Source: Fennellomyces sp. T-0311 | Taxonomy: Eukaryota > Mucoromycota > Mucoromycetes > Mucorales > Lichtheimiaceae | NCBI GenBank assembly: GCA_025266875.1 | Contig: JALLLT010000023.1 | Coordinates: forward strand, 372,001-436,000 | Reading direction: 5' to 3' | Length of the DNA: 64,000 nt | Shown here: in pieces, positions 1 to 9,257 of the stretch | Numbering within the stretch: position 1 is the stretch's first letter | Layout of the letters: each line of letters opens with the position of its first letter | Program-made: the position numbers and the translations under genes | The notes under the pieces: generated by a model | Databases searched by the model: none | The model's input: the letters and a program-made list of their open reading frames with translations, nothing else | What the model was told of the DNA's origin: nothing

Positions 1-172
1 AAGGCAAACACTGCTGTGCTGAGACTTAATTGCTATGATGCTGCCAAGACGAATGACCAATGCGGCGAAGCATAACGGGATATTTTTTATTATTCGTGCA
101 TTGACGAAAGACTATATAAGAAGAATGTTCGAGCAATAGGTATGGTATCAAATCATACTTACCGTTTCTAAA

Positions 173-3099
173 ATGTCAACAAGATACTATATGTGTTACT
201 GTGAACTTTGCCGAGGCAGAAACCCCACTGGGGCTATTGTCAACCAGCGAACCTATAATGAACACCAGCGTGCCAGCGCCACCAATGCCATTGCCGCCAT
301 TGTATCGACTCCCGTTGATAACGGTATGCCTGAATTCATACGAGTGTTGATGGTAATTTTAACTTACCTGTATTCTTTCAGATGGTGATACTGCCATGTT
401 GTACAGTGAGCCTGACGACGATGATTTTGGTGAGCCTGCACCGATGGTTGTTAATGGTAGGTTCATGTAAGCTAAATACCGAAGCAAAACATTCATTCCA
501 ATTTATAGAAGGGCCATCAGTCCAAACGTTCGACATTCGCGATCCCGGGATCAGTGATCAAAATGAAATGAATGAAGCTGCCGATGTCGAGTTTGGCTAC
601 GCAGTTGAGGATGATGAAGGTTTGTGAAATTAACGGATTGACCGTTAAACATCTAGAGCAAGAAATTGTAGGCGGTACCAGTCTTCGGGATCATATCCCT
701 GATTCGCTCTTGTTCGTCTTCGCTTTCCTTGTGTTGTTTCAATTGTATCACATATCCGAGAGAGCTGCCGTCATCCTCATCGGCTTCTGCGTATCCTTGA
801 TTCATTCCCAATCGAGAGATTTGTTGCCATCTGTGCCAGAAACAATCACCAGTCTGCGAAGACGGATCGGCTTCACCCGTCTTACCGAAGATCTCCGCAT
901 GTACAGTGCTTGCCCCACGTGCCATGCCGTTTACCCTCTACCTGGCCCAGCTATGTGCATGAATGTCGACTTGTCCATTTGCGGCACACGGCTTCTGAAG
1001 CAAACATTAAGCAACCGATCTCGCAGACACCCATTAAGCAGTATGCTTACTATCCGCTGGAAAAAAGTTTGCAGCGGCTTTTCAGTCGCGAAGGCTTCGA
1101 AGACAGCATCAATGAATGGAGACGAGACCAGTATCGACCGGGTGTTTTCACAGATGTATACGACGGTATGCGCTGGCGGTCGCTCCGGGATAACGATGGT
1201 TTTCCTTTCGTTGAACACCCACGCTCGTTAATGCTTACGCTCAACATTGACTGGTTCTCTCCTTTTAACGGTACTTACTCGATCGGCGCCATATATCTCA
1301 TCGTCAACAATTTGCCTCGAGCCGAACGCTATAAAATCGAGAACGTGATCCTTGTCGGTGTCATACCTGGACCAAAGGAGCCACATACCTATGAAATGAA
1401 CCATTACTTGGAGCCACTTGTCGACGATTTCCAGCGGCTTCGTGATGGAATTCTGATCTCAACCCACCAAAGTCGTGATCGTGTGATGCTTCGAGCAGCA
1501 TTAATCAACATTGCCTGCGACATTCCCGCCAGTCGCAAAGTCGCTGGCTTCACCAGTCATTGCAGCACGCGTGCATGCAATAAATGTACGCGAGAATTTG
1601 TTGTCTTCCCTGGTACCACGAAACTTGACTACTCCGGCCATACTCTTGGTGAACTGAGAACGAAGGAGGGCAACGCACATGATGCCGAGCGCTGGACACA
1701 GGAGACCTCATCAGCTGGGCGTTATAGAGTCGAGCGTGAAACAGGAACGCGGTATTCTCAAATCCACCGGCTTACATACTTTGATCCAGTGCGGGATACA
1801 GTTATCGATCCTATGCACAATCTCTTCCTCGGTACGGCTGAGCGAATGGTCTGCGTATGGAGAAGTCGCGGCTTACTGACTGACGTTGATGGCGTGACGA
1901 TGCAGAAGCTGGCTGATGGAGTTGTCTTGCCCCCTCGTATTCCTACTTTGCAGCGAAAGATCGAGCGTAAGTTCGGTTTCATGACCGCTGAAGACTGGAA
2001 GGCGTGGTGTCTGGTGTATTCCGCATTTGTTTTGAAAGGGGTCCTTGCTGGTAACTATTATCGGCATTGGATGCTCTTTGTGTCTGCCTGCCGCCTCCTC
2101 GCCAAGACTGTCATCACATATGCCGAAATTGACGAAGCTCAAGACTTGCTGATACGATTCGTACGTGGCTGCGCGCGGTTGTACGGTGCTGAATCGATCA
2201 CCCCAAATATGCACTTGCACTTGCACTTGAGCCGCACCATCCAAGACGTTGGACCAATCTATGCATTTTGGGTTTTCAGTTTTGAGCGATATAACGGCTA
2301 CATGAAGAATGCTGGAGCGAACCAGAAGGATGCCTTTGAACTGACGTTCATAAAGCGGTTCATCGAAAAAACTGGTGCTGTTGACTTTGTCCGCTATATT
2401 CGCGAAAGCGTTGCTCAGCATCCCGTCTATGGTCGCATTCTACTCCAGATTGCCGGCCAGTCGCGTCGTCAACCCACCGAAACAAACGCTGCAGCTTTCG
2501 ACCCAGTTCGCTTTGGTGCCCATTCTTCCGATGTCAGTGCCGAGGCCTGTGGCAGTGAGGCCTTGCCACCGGACACCTTCGAGTCTATGCGTCATGGTCG
2601 AAAAGTGATCGCAAACACTCTGCTGTACGGATTCCTGCTGCAACATTACCGCCGCCACTACGAAGGGGAAGCATTCCATTGCCCCAACAGCATCGAGAAG
2701 TTCCGAACGATAGAGACCTACGGACAGACGTACAGATCAGCAACAGCCCGATCGACTCGGGGATCACACATACAGGCCTTGTTTGAGCAAGGTAACCGTG
2801 TTGTTGCCTGGACTGGCCAAGTGCAGTATTACTTCAGCAGTGAAATTGTCCACAACCACAACATCGTCAAGCACTACTTCGCGTATGTCCGCTGGTACCG
2901 AACCCAGGCCTCACCACAGCGTTTTGAAAGAGAAGGCCTGGAGGAATGGCTTAACAGTTTCATGGCGGATGACTTCCGGTGCATCTTGCCAGTACACAGA
3001 ATCTTGAGCCAAGTCGCCGTTGTTGCTTATGGTACCCAGACAAATCGTGGTAGAGCAACGATGGTTGTGATTCCGTTGGTGCGTAGGAGCGTTGCGTAA
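173..3099 (+). pseudogene. Tnp2-like (Transposase_21-type) transposase, frameshifted
   Basis: DDE-type cut-and-paste transposase of CACTA/EnSpm type. Exons 173-323, 382-456, 509-619 and 657 onward keep one frame. The N-terminus has a CYCELC zinc-type motif. An acidic stretch follows, then a hydrophobic segment (FVFAFLVLFQLYHISERA) and a CPTCHAVY motif near 915. At about 925-975 the reading frame moves by one: upstream homology is in the frame through 920, while downstream homology (YAYYPLEKSLQRLF onward) is in the frame open to 3099. No GT-AG intron fits there, so a 1-bp deletion is the simplest explanation. Downstream, NIDWFSPF, VILVGVIPGPKEP, the DIPASRKVAGFTSH...CNKC block and FDPVRDTVIDPMHNLFLGTA are family hallmarks. 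Family assignment is by motif recall; the break is seen directly. Confidence 0.75.
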
Positions 3100-3154
3100 T
3101 AAAGAATAAAAGGAGTACTGTTGTGGGAAGCAAGCAAAAGAAAAGCGGGCTTTA

Positions 3155-4151
3155 TTATGCCCAGTCGGGCAATGCATCTCGTACTTTTTGAGAAAGCACA
3201 GCGTCTTCGTCAACAACTGGCTTTCTTTCCCGCTGTTGCCGTCCAGGCACTTTCTTGCTCGCCTCAACAAGCCTATCCAGCTCGTTGATGTACTCCACAG
3301 CCTGTGGCATTACGGCACCCAAGTCAGCATGACGCTACCGTTTTCGCGAACCAAAAAAGCTCTTACCTTCGCACTGCGGAATCCAGGCTTCCGAACCCAA
3401 AGGAGATCTCGGGAGACATGCACTCCCTCCGAAGGAAGTCTTCTCCATTCGGAAACCTTTCCTCCAAGGATGCTGCATTTCGTGCGCGAGTATCCTTGCG
3501 CACCTTCATCTGTTTTTAAAAACGCTACCCAAAAGTACTCACGCTCCACACCCTCTTGTTGCGCGTCTTGCGCTTCTCATCCTCGTCAGTAACCAGCAGA
3601 CCCGCATTCACCCACTCTTGCTTCCTCAACTCTTTTTGTTGGCCGGTAAAGTATTGGTGGATCTTTTTACGCAAGAAACCACCTTCCAGTGCACTTCGTC
3701 GATCACCGACCACGGAGGTATGACAGCACGCAGCTATGGCTGCAGTTACCGACTCGTTGTGCTCTGCACGGAAAGTCAGGTTGTAATTATACCCCTGGTC
3801 ACTGGGAAGAGAATCGTGGATGCGGGTGATGTTGCTCTGGCAACGTTTTGTAAGTAGATGATATTGAAAGTATTGAATGCATTTTTCAAGTGTTCTTACA
3901 ACAGCTTCTGCGCGGACCACATCGTCCAATCCACGTGCGGCGCCCACCACATCCTGCTGTTGCTGTTGCTGTTGCTGAAACGCAATATGCGACGCTAGGC
4001 CCTCGAGCTGCTGCCGCATCGCATAGTTTTCGCCCTACAAGGTGTCGTATTGCCCTTGCAGGTCTTGAACGACGGCACGCAATCTGGAAAGCTCCAGTGA
4101 TTCTGCGTGCTGTTGGCGCTCGTTGCTGTTGTTGTTGCTGTTGGAAGACAT
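3155..4151 (-). pseudogene. Coiled-coil accessory (TnpA-like) gene of element 1, interrupted by a stop codon
   Basis: This gene is convergent with the transposase. Exon 1 (4151-3900) starts MSSNSNNNSNERQQHAESLE, a Gln/Asn-rich lead-in followed by a coiled coil. An in-frame TAG (about 4034-4036) interrupts it before GENYAMRQQLEGL. Exon 2 (3836-3543) ends in a basic segment (DEDEKRKTRNKR). Further exons give RNAASLEERFPNGEDFLRRECMS and a C-terminus ending VRDALPDWA. The order coiled coil, basic region, AAxL..PNxE..LxR..CMS block, terminal R-x-AL-x-DW matches the intact gene at 8044-9187, so they are homologues. The third exon needs a very short intron (33-42 nt), and that junction is uncertain. 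No known family was recognised; a DNA-binding partner role is inferred. Confidence 0.6.
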
Positions 4152-4720
4152 CTAAAGGCTATGTAAGGATATTTATCTCTGATGGGTTTCTATTTTACTT
4201 TATGGGTGCGATCGAAGTAGGTGGATTAAAGAAAGTGAATGGCAAGGAACTCATTTTATGCTGCTTTTATTGCAGATAGACATCACGCATGACTTCACGT
4301 TTGCCAAGTGCAGCAGGACCAGGTTTTCTCTACAACGGTATATAAAGGGCGCAATTGCCGCTTTTCTTTTGTATCCTTCTCTTTCTTTTCCTCATCTTTT
4401 CTGCTTTCCTTCTACACAGACACTCATGATATCTGGTAAGATTTCTATTCTCTCTGTTGTACTAACGCCATCCCAATGGCTACATCATCACGCTCCGTTA
4501 AAGAAAGGTTCGTTTCCAATGCGGCAGCAGCGTCTTCTTTCTTACTAACGCGTTTCATTATCAGTTCACCTTCGTTCACATTGCCATGACTATAGGTTAG
4601 TTGGTGTTGAGATTGCAATCGATGAAGGATTAACACTAACGATTCTTTGTTTCTCACAAACATCTTGTGATATTCAACAATAGTTAGAGACAGGTAAATG
4701 ACGAGACTCAAGTAACGACT
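4152..4720 (+). other. Promoter-like segment and gene fragment of unknown identity
   Basis: A TATA-like TATATAAAGG near 4339 is followed by a long CT-rich tract and an ATG near 4427. Three possible introns follow, each with a near-consensus branch site (TACTAAC near 4460 and 4545, CACTAAC near 4635). A short open frame begins MATSSRSVKERFVSNAAAAS near 4476 and stops near 4588. I cannot identify a product. It reads as the 5' part of a spliced gene, perhaps truncated or non-coding, next to the repeat at 4665-4847. Everything beyond the sequence motifs is inference. Confidence 0.3.
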
Positions 4721-4847
4721 CATTTATTTCGTATGTTGAATCATCACTTTAAATAATAAAAGCTTATTCTCGAGGGGTTGGATCATTGACATGGTTGTAA
4801 GGCACATAAACCGCCGTGGTAACCAGAGTTATGTGGGTTTCACTTGT
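4665..4847 (-). repeat. Dispersed repeat, unoccupied copy of the target of the 6875-13941 transposon
   Basis: The reverse complement of this segment matches 13942-14101 closely (from CCACRGCGGTTYATGTGCC through the AATAAAAGCTT and TTCAACATACGAAAT blocks to GAATATCACAA). On its other side it matches about 20 bp ending at 6874 (ACCCACATAACYCTGGTTA). In this copy the two parts are joined through a single TTA. In the other copy they are split by the 7-kb element with TTA on both sides. What the repeat itself is remains unknown; it contains a conserved splice-donor-like CAG-GTAA. Confidence 0.85.
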
Positions 4848-4972
4848 TACGTTGTGTTGTATATTTCGTCCGGCCTCGGCAACTCTATGACTGAACCTTT
4901 TTATACGTTCCCTTTTCTTTGATCCGATTGATATAAGCTAAATATCACTAGTCCACTTAACTGCTCGCACTA

Positions 4973-5073
4973 CAGTGGAACCCCGCTTTTTGCACCCCCG
5001 CTTTTTGCACACCCCTCCTTTTTGCACATAATTTGAGGGTAAACCCGCATGTGCAAAAAGCAGGGTTCCACTG
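4973..5073. mobile_element. 101-bp MITE with TA target duplication (Tc1/mariner-pogo type)
   Basis: The terminal inverted repeats begin CAGTGGAACCC and extend about 23 bp (left CAGTGGAACCCCGCTTTTTG; the right end is its complement with one change). TA flanks both sides (4971-4972 and 5074-5075). Inside the left half the unit CCCCGCTTTTTGCAC is repeated, with a third weaker copy. It has no coding capacity. The CAGTGG ends and TA duplication place it with Tc1/mariner/pogo elements. Confidence 0.85.
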
Positions 5074-5075
5074 TA

Positions 5076-5608
5076 ATCATCATTAGCATCATATTTCCTT
5101 CTTGTGTTTCCGCCTGTGTTAACGTGAACAAGGAAAAGTAAAAGACTTAGTAAAGTACTGTGAGAATCTGATATATCTTTATTTTGGTAGGAAGTTCACG
5201 TCTATTTATACTTTTGAAGAGACACTGGTAATTGTAAACCCATGCTGCGCACTGATTGATGATTGATAAGCATTTTATCGATGGAGTATCGTCATACAAG
5301 TTTGACTTGGATACCAGACCGCCCCATAAAAACCTTCTCATAGACTATTCTCTAGCCCAATTTCCCTTTTATTTATCATCATATTATATCTACATCAATC
5401 CTTCTATCTGGTCTGAGCCATATTTCCATTCATTAGTTAATTCTTACTAGTATAAATAAGTCACTCCTTAAAGGACAATAAAGAAGAGAACCCCTTTTTT
5501 TCCAACTCTCAAATATACATTTCTGACACTTTATCAATCAGAAGGCATATCAAGAAATCGACAGACAAATTAAAGAAGTGAATATCCATTGAAACATTAT
5601 ACGTGACA
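5076..5608. other. AT-rich spacer without recognisable gene
   Basis: No conserved protein, RNA gene or long repeat was seen here. Only short open frames without similarity to known proteins are present. Confidence 0.5.
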
Positions 5609-6454
5609 CACTAAGATAGGCAAGGTTATTACAATGAATGCATGTCAAGACAGAGATGTGTGTCATGTTCCTGATATACACCATCATCCATAGTTACATG
5701 CTTTTTTTTAGTCCTTGTTTATATCCAATGTCATTATGATATCAACAACTGTACAGTTATCGATTGCCCTATTTGCTCATGTGGTGAAACAACCACAGAT
5801 GAAAATAATAGAAGATATTTCCTATCGGATAACACATATCGGTTCAACATCATCACGAAGTGTACTTACATAGTAACTTGTCTACACAGATTAAGAATTA
5901 CACCGTATGAACGAATGGGATAAACTCAACAGGACATGGAATTGACTCCAATATAGCAACGCGGCCATTACACTGCATGGCGGATGTCAAAGACATCCTC
6001 AGATCCGCATGATCAGAACAAAGGAAAGGATCCTATACGTCCTCTATCCATTCAGGCAATTCTGAAGACGAAACACTATCTAAACTGCCATCGCTGATTC
6101 AATACACAAAAGATATAAAAGCATAGAGCGTTGCATTCAATAAAGCATATCTGAAACTTCAAAGATACTTTTATAAGTCTCTTTTCATTCTTTGTACCGT
6201 TGATTCACTTCAGCTCATATGCAACCTTGATCTGGCTTTACCAATCATGTAAGGCAACTTCATCAACTTGGTCTCAGATCTTCAGTATCTTTGACAATAT
6301 GGCAAGATCATATGTTGTATCCACAACATGATTATGGCTTATGCATCATTTACCCTTGTTTGCTTATTGACAATGGGTTACTTTAATTTTCCGATCTACA
6401 GCCACATCCCTGTCTTGACATACATTCATCATAATAACCTTGCCTATCTTAGTG
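5609..6454. mobile_element. 846-bp non-autonomous element with 50-bp CACTA-type inverted ends
   Basis: The left end 5609-5658 starts CACTAAGATAGGCAAGGTTA. The right end 6405-6454 is its inverted copy, with 46 of 50 positions agreeing. The interior has no credible protein. The flanking 3-bp sequences are ACA and AAA, so a target duplication is imperfect or lost. The CACTA start suggests a deletion derivative of an EnSpm/CACTA element, but its ends are not those of the complete element at 6875-13941 (CACTGGGC). Parts of the interior (5676-5765, 6219-6290) recur in diverged form at 57863-58035. Confidence 0.75.
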
Positions 6455-6479
6455 AAACCCACTGTGGTATCGCTCAATT

Positions 6480-6760
6480 GGAAAGCTTCAAATGATGAGA
6501 CCAAAAATAAGATAATGTTTTATTGAGAAAAACTACTCTCTATTTATAATGATGATGAGTTGGGATGGAGAAGGTGAATGCTTTTCTATCAGAGCCGAAT
6601 CCTTGTTATCGCCATAATTCCTAATGACCATACTGCTTTATTACGAAGGAGCAGATAATCATGCAGAGACTGAGTTAATGTGAATGATCCTTCTTGAAGT
6701 CTGAACCCAGATCAAGGTCTCACTGACACACAAGCCAGTGAACAGGCCAATAGATAACTG
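6480..6760. repeat. Diverged dispersed repeat
   Basis: The segment around 6508-6550 (AAGATAATGTTTTATTGAG, then ACTACTCTCTATTTATA) recurs inverted at about 58138-58190. A following part (GAGTTAATG...CCTTCTTGA.GT) has a weak match near 15870-15910. It has no coding capacity. It is probably an old transposon fragment; family unknown. Confidence 0.45.
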
Positions 6761-6889
6761 TGCGGTTGTTGATGTCGAAATAAAGGAACAGATGTAACAA
6801 AGGCTGAGATGGAAAGGTATGTAGACAATAGATGACTAGTATGTCAGGATACGACACCCACATAACCCTGGTTACACTGGGCAACAAGG

Positions 6890-7014
6890 CATATATCAAG
6901 TACTTGATATATGCATAAAAATGCTTGATATATGCTTTGATATACGTATATCAAGTACTTGCGATATGCAGCAAAAAAAGTACTTCCTTGCCGTATATCA
7001 AGTACTTGATATAT
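6890..7014. repeat. Subterminal palindromic repeats, left end of element 2
   Basis: A perfect 24-bp palindrome lies at 6890-6913 (half-site CATATATCAAG, axis GTAC-centred). A 20-bp core of it recurs at 6994-7013. Partial copies lie at 6920-6933 (GCTTGATATATG) and 6945-6969 (GTATATCAAGTACTTGCGA). The same 24-bp palindrome lies at the other end of the element. Such arrays are typical binding sites for a CACTA accessory protein, but binding here is inferred. Confidence 0.85.
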
Positions 7015-8043
7015 GGACCTGGGTGCCTACTAAAAACGGGAGCTTTAGCGTGCATAAAGCTAACAGCACTTTGCATAATGCAAGTAACTGCCTTCTGCGC
7101 ATATGTACGAAATTTTCCACATGACGTTTGAAACTATAATGTACATACATCGCATTACATACTTTTATCGTGCATGGTGGGTCATATACTGACTGGTGGA
7201 TTATTCAACGCGTATTTTTATAGCAACCGTAAAATCGTATAGAGATTGGTGGTAACGAATTCAATTTTATTCGTTGCAATTTAAAAAAGCTATAATCTAT
7301 GCTATATATATGAAAGGGTCTAAAGCAGCTATGCTAGATGAAAGCAGAGAATGGTATAGTGGCTAAAAGTGAAAAGAAGCTAGCAATGATAAAATGAGAA
7401 GCCCAACAGTCGTCATAAAGACCGCTCATGGCAGTATATAACAGGAAAAGCTCTACATGCTTGTGTAAGAACCGCAAGTGATGAAAGAAAGTACCTTCAG
7501 TAAAATAATACGCCATCTGAAAAGTGCAATTGGAAGTTGTTTCAGATTGGGTTGGAAATGAACAACAGGCGTAGTGAGATGCCTGAATGTCCGCTATGGA
7601 AGGAGCAATGAGTTAGCAAAAGAGACTTTGAAAGAGCGTTAGGAAAACATTACGTACTTTCATATCGGCAAATCGCGCACGGCTTAATACATTTTCGTTA
7701 GTAAAAGTAACGTGGCCAGTTTTCATATAGCATACCTGATGACGATAAAGGGTACAGCCTTGGGAATAGATTTGTTAGTGAAGAAGAACCGGCAGCAGTG
7801 AATTGTTACCTGAGCTTTTGAAAGGGCCAGTGGAAGATTGAAAAATGAAAGAAAACGGAAAAAGAAGCGGCAATAACAGTTTGCAGCAGAAACCAGAATA
7901 TATGTGTAACTATGCATCCGCTGGAAATAAAAGGCCCTACCGCACCTGATGCCTTCACTTCTTTATCCACCTATTGTATCCAAGCCAAACGTAAGTTTAT
8001 CAGTAGTTTTGCGTGTGTTAGCTGTTTACAAGTGGTACTATAG
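7015..8043. other. Left non-coding arm of element 2 and upstream region of its accessory gene
   Basis: No gene was seen. It lies between the subterminal palindromes and the accessory gene start. A possible leader intron (GTAAGTTT near 7990) precedes the ATG at 8044. Confidence 0.5.
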
Positions 8044-9187
8044 ATGCCTCGCTCTTCTGCTCCAACCACTCACCCTACCACCACCCGTGAAACGCCCACC
8101 ACCACCCAATTCGTCCGCCCTGCTACGGATGAAGAGCGTTCTCAGGAGCGCCTTCGCCGAGTAGAGGCGGAAAATGCCGAACAGGAGCGTTTGCAGCTTC
8201 AGGACCGCGTCTGGCAGTTGGAGGCGCGAAATCTCGCTCTGGAACGGCGAGTGGATTCGATGGGCGACGCGCTTGCTCGACAGTCCGTATTGCTTACCAC
8301 CGGCACTGTTGTCCCGTCTGGCGCTGTTGTCCTGCCTGGTGCCGCTGTTCTGCCTGCCTTTGCTGTCCCGTCCGGTGGTGCTGCAGTACCTGGATCCGAA
8401 TTGCTGTGGCTGGACGATTCGAAAGTCTCCGTAAGAAACTGTTAGACTTTATAATAAGTGTGAATAGTAACTTACTGGAGAATAGAAACTAATACGGGAG
8501 TATCACGATGAGACTTTGCCAGCGGACCAGCAGTTTAGGTTCCTTGCTGAGCCCTTCTCATCTCCTCATAACAAGGAGGTGAGAAGAAAGCTCACAAAGT
8601 ATATCGAAGACTTGGCGAATGTCCGGATAACCCCGGCAGCGCTGAAGTCGAAGATCTGCAGTTTCCATGGCAATAGGTGTACCAGGCTGCGTACAACTGA
8701 GGAGAAGGCTGCACGTAAACGACGGTCAGATCGTCGGGCGAATCGCAAGAAGGCCGTAAGAGTTTTGTGAATGAGTATATAGAAATGGTGTTTTGATTGA
8801 AGTACTTAGAATTCTGAACGTCGTTTACGTGAGTACCGGAAGCATGCTGCCGAGCTTTCGGCATATCCGAACGCCGAAGTTCTTCTGGCGCGTGTTGACT
8901 GCATGTCTGATGAAGAAACAGACATCGACCAGCCCACCACCGGCACAAAGTATGTGACCGCAAAGGTGCCCAAGTGGCGTAATCGTCAGGTGAATTTGTC
9001 TTTTTAAATTTCATTATATCCCTTGCTTATTCAGCTGCAGGCAACGGATCTTATACGAACACTTGACGGATATCGTCCTTCAAAGGATTCACATCCTGGC
9101 CAACTGGAGCGACGATATATCGATGTCGATGTTCCCATGCCTGATGATGCGCGCACAGCGTTGATGGACTGGATAGTTCATGAATAA
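8044..9187 (+). CDS. Coiled-coil, basic accessory protein of the CACTA-type element (TnpA-like)
   Basis: Four exons (8044-8430, 8501-8755, 8810-8989, 9035-9187) join in phase to give 324 aa. Residues 1-30 are Thr/Pro-rich. About 30-75 form a coiled coil (EERSQERLRRVEAENAEQER onward). Residues 85-120 are Val/Pro/Ala-rich repeats. The middle holds YHDETLPADQQ and a segment of paired helices (KEVRRKLTKYIEDLANVRIT), then a strongly basic stretch (KAARKRRSDRRANRKKA). The end is RTALMDWIVHE. The stop lies 70 bp from the convergent transposase stop. No known family was recognised. Its position, dimerisation-type coil and basic region suggest the role of plant TnpA, binding the subterminal palindromes; that is inference. 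The broken homologue at 3155-4151 shows the gene is an ancestral part of the element. Confidence 0.72.
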
Positions 9188-9257
9188 ACAACCCCCCAAT
9201 GGGGGAACCTTTTCTGTAGGGTAAAAAAATATTGAGGCACTATTTTATTTTTTTAGT
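9188..9257. terminator. Shared 3' region of the two convergent transposon genes
   Basis: These 70 bp separate the two stop codons and must hold both 3' ends, so the transcripts probably overlap. A CCCCC-AAT-GGGGG hairpin followed by a T-rich tract lies near 9192-9212. A long T/A tract (9227-9258) can supply poly(A) signals for the opposite strand. Antisense overlap is inferred from spacing alone. Confidence 0.4.

Larger units (their letters stand above)
1..4151 (+). mobile_element. Decayed two-gene CACTA-like DNA transposon (element 1, 5' end outside the window)
   Basis: This stretch carries a Tnp2-like transposase gene (+) and a convergent accessory gene (-). Their stop codons are 56 bp apart, the same layout as the complete element at 6875-13941. 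The encoded proteins are clearly related to that element's but diverged, so it is a sister family rather than a recent copy. Both genes are broken: a frameshift in the transposase and an in-frame stop in the accessory gene. By analogy with the other copy the transposase-side terminus would lie about 1.5 kb upstream of the transposase start, outside the window. I could not find the other terminus, which should lie somewhere after 4151. Confidence 0.65.
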
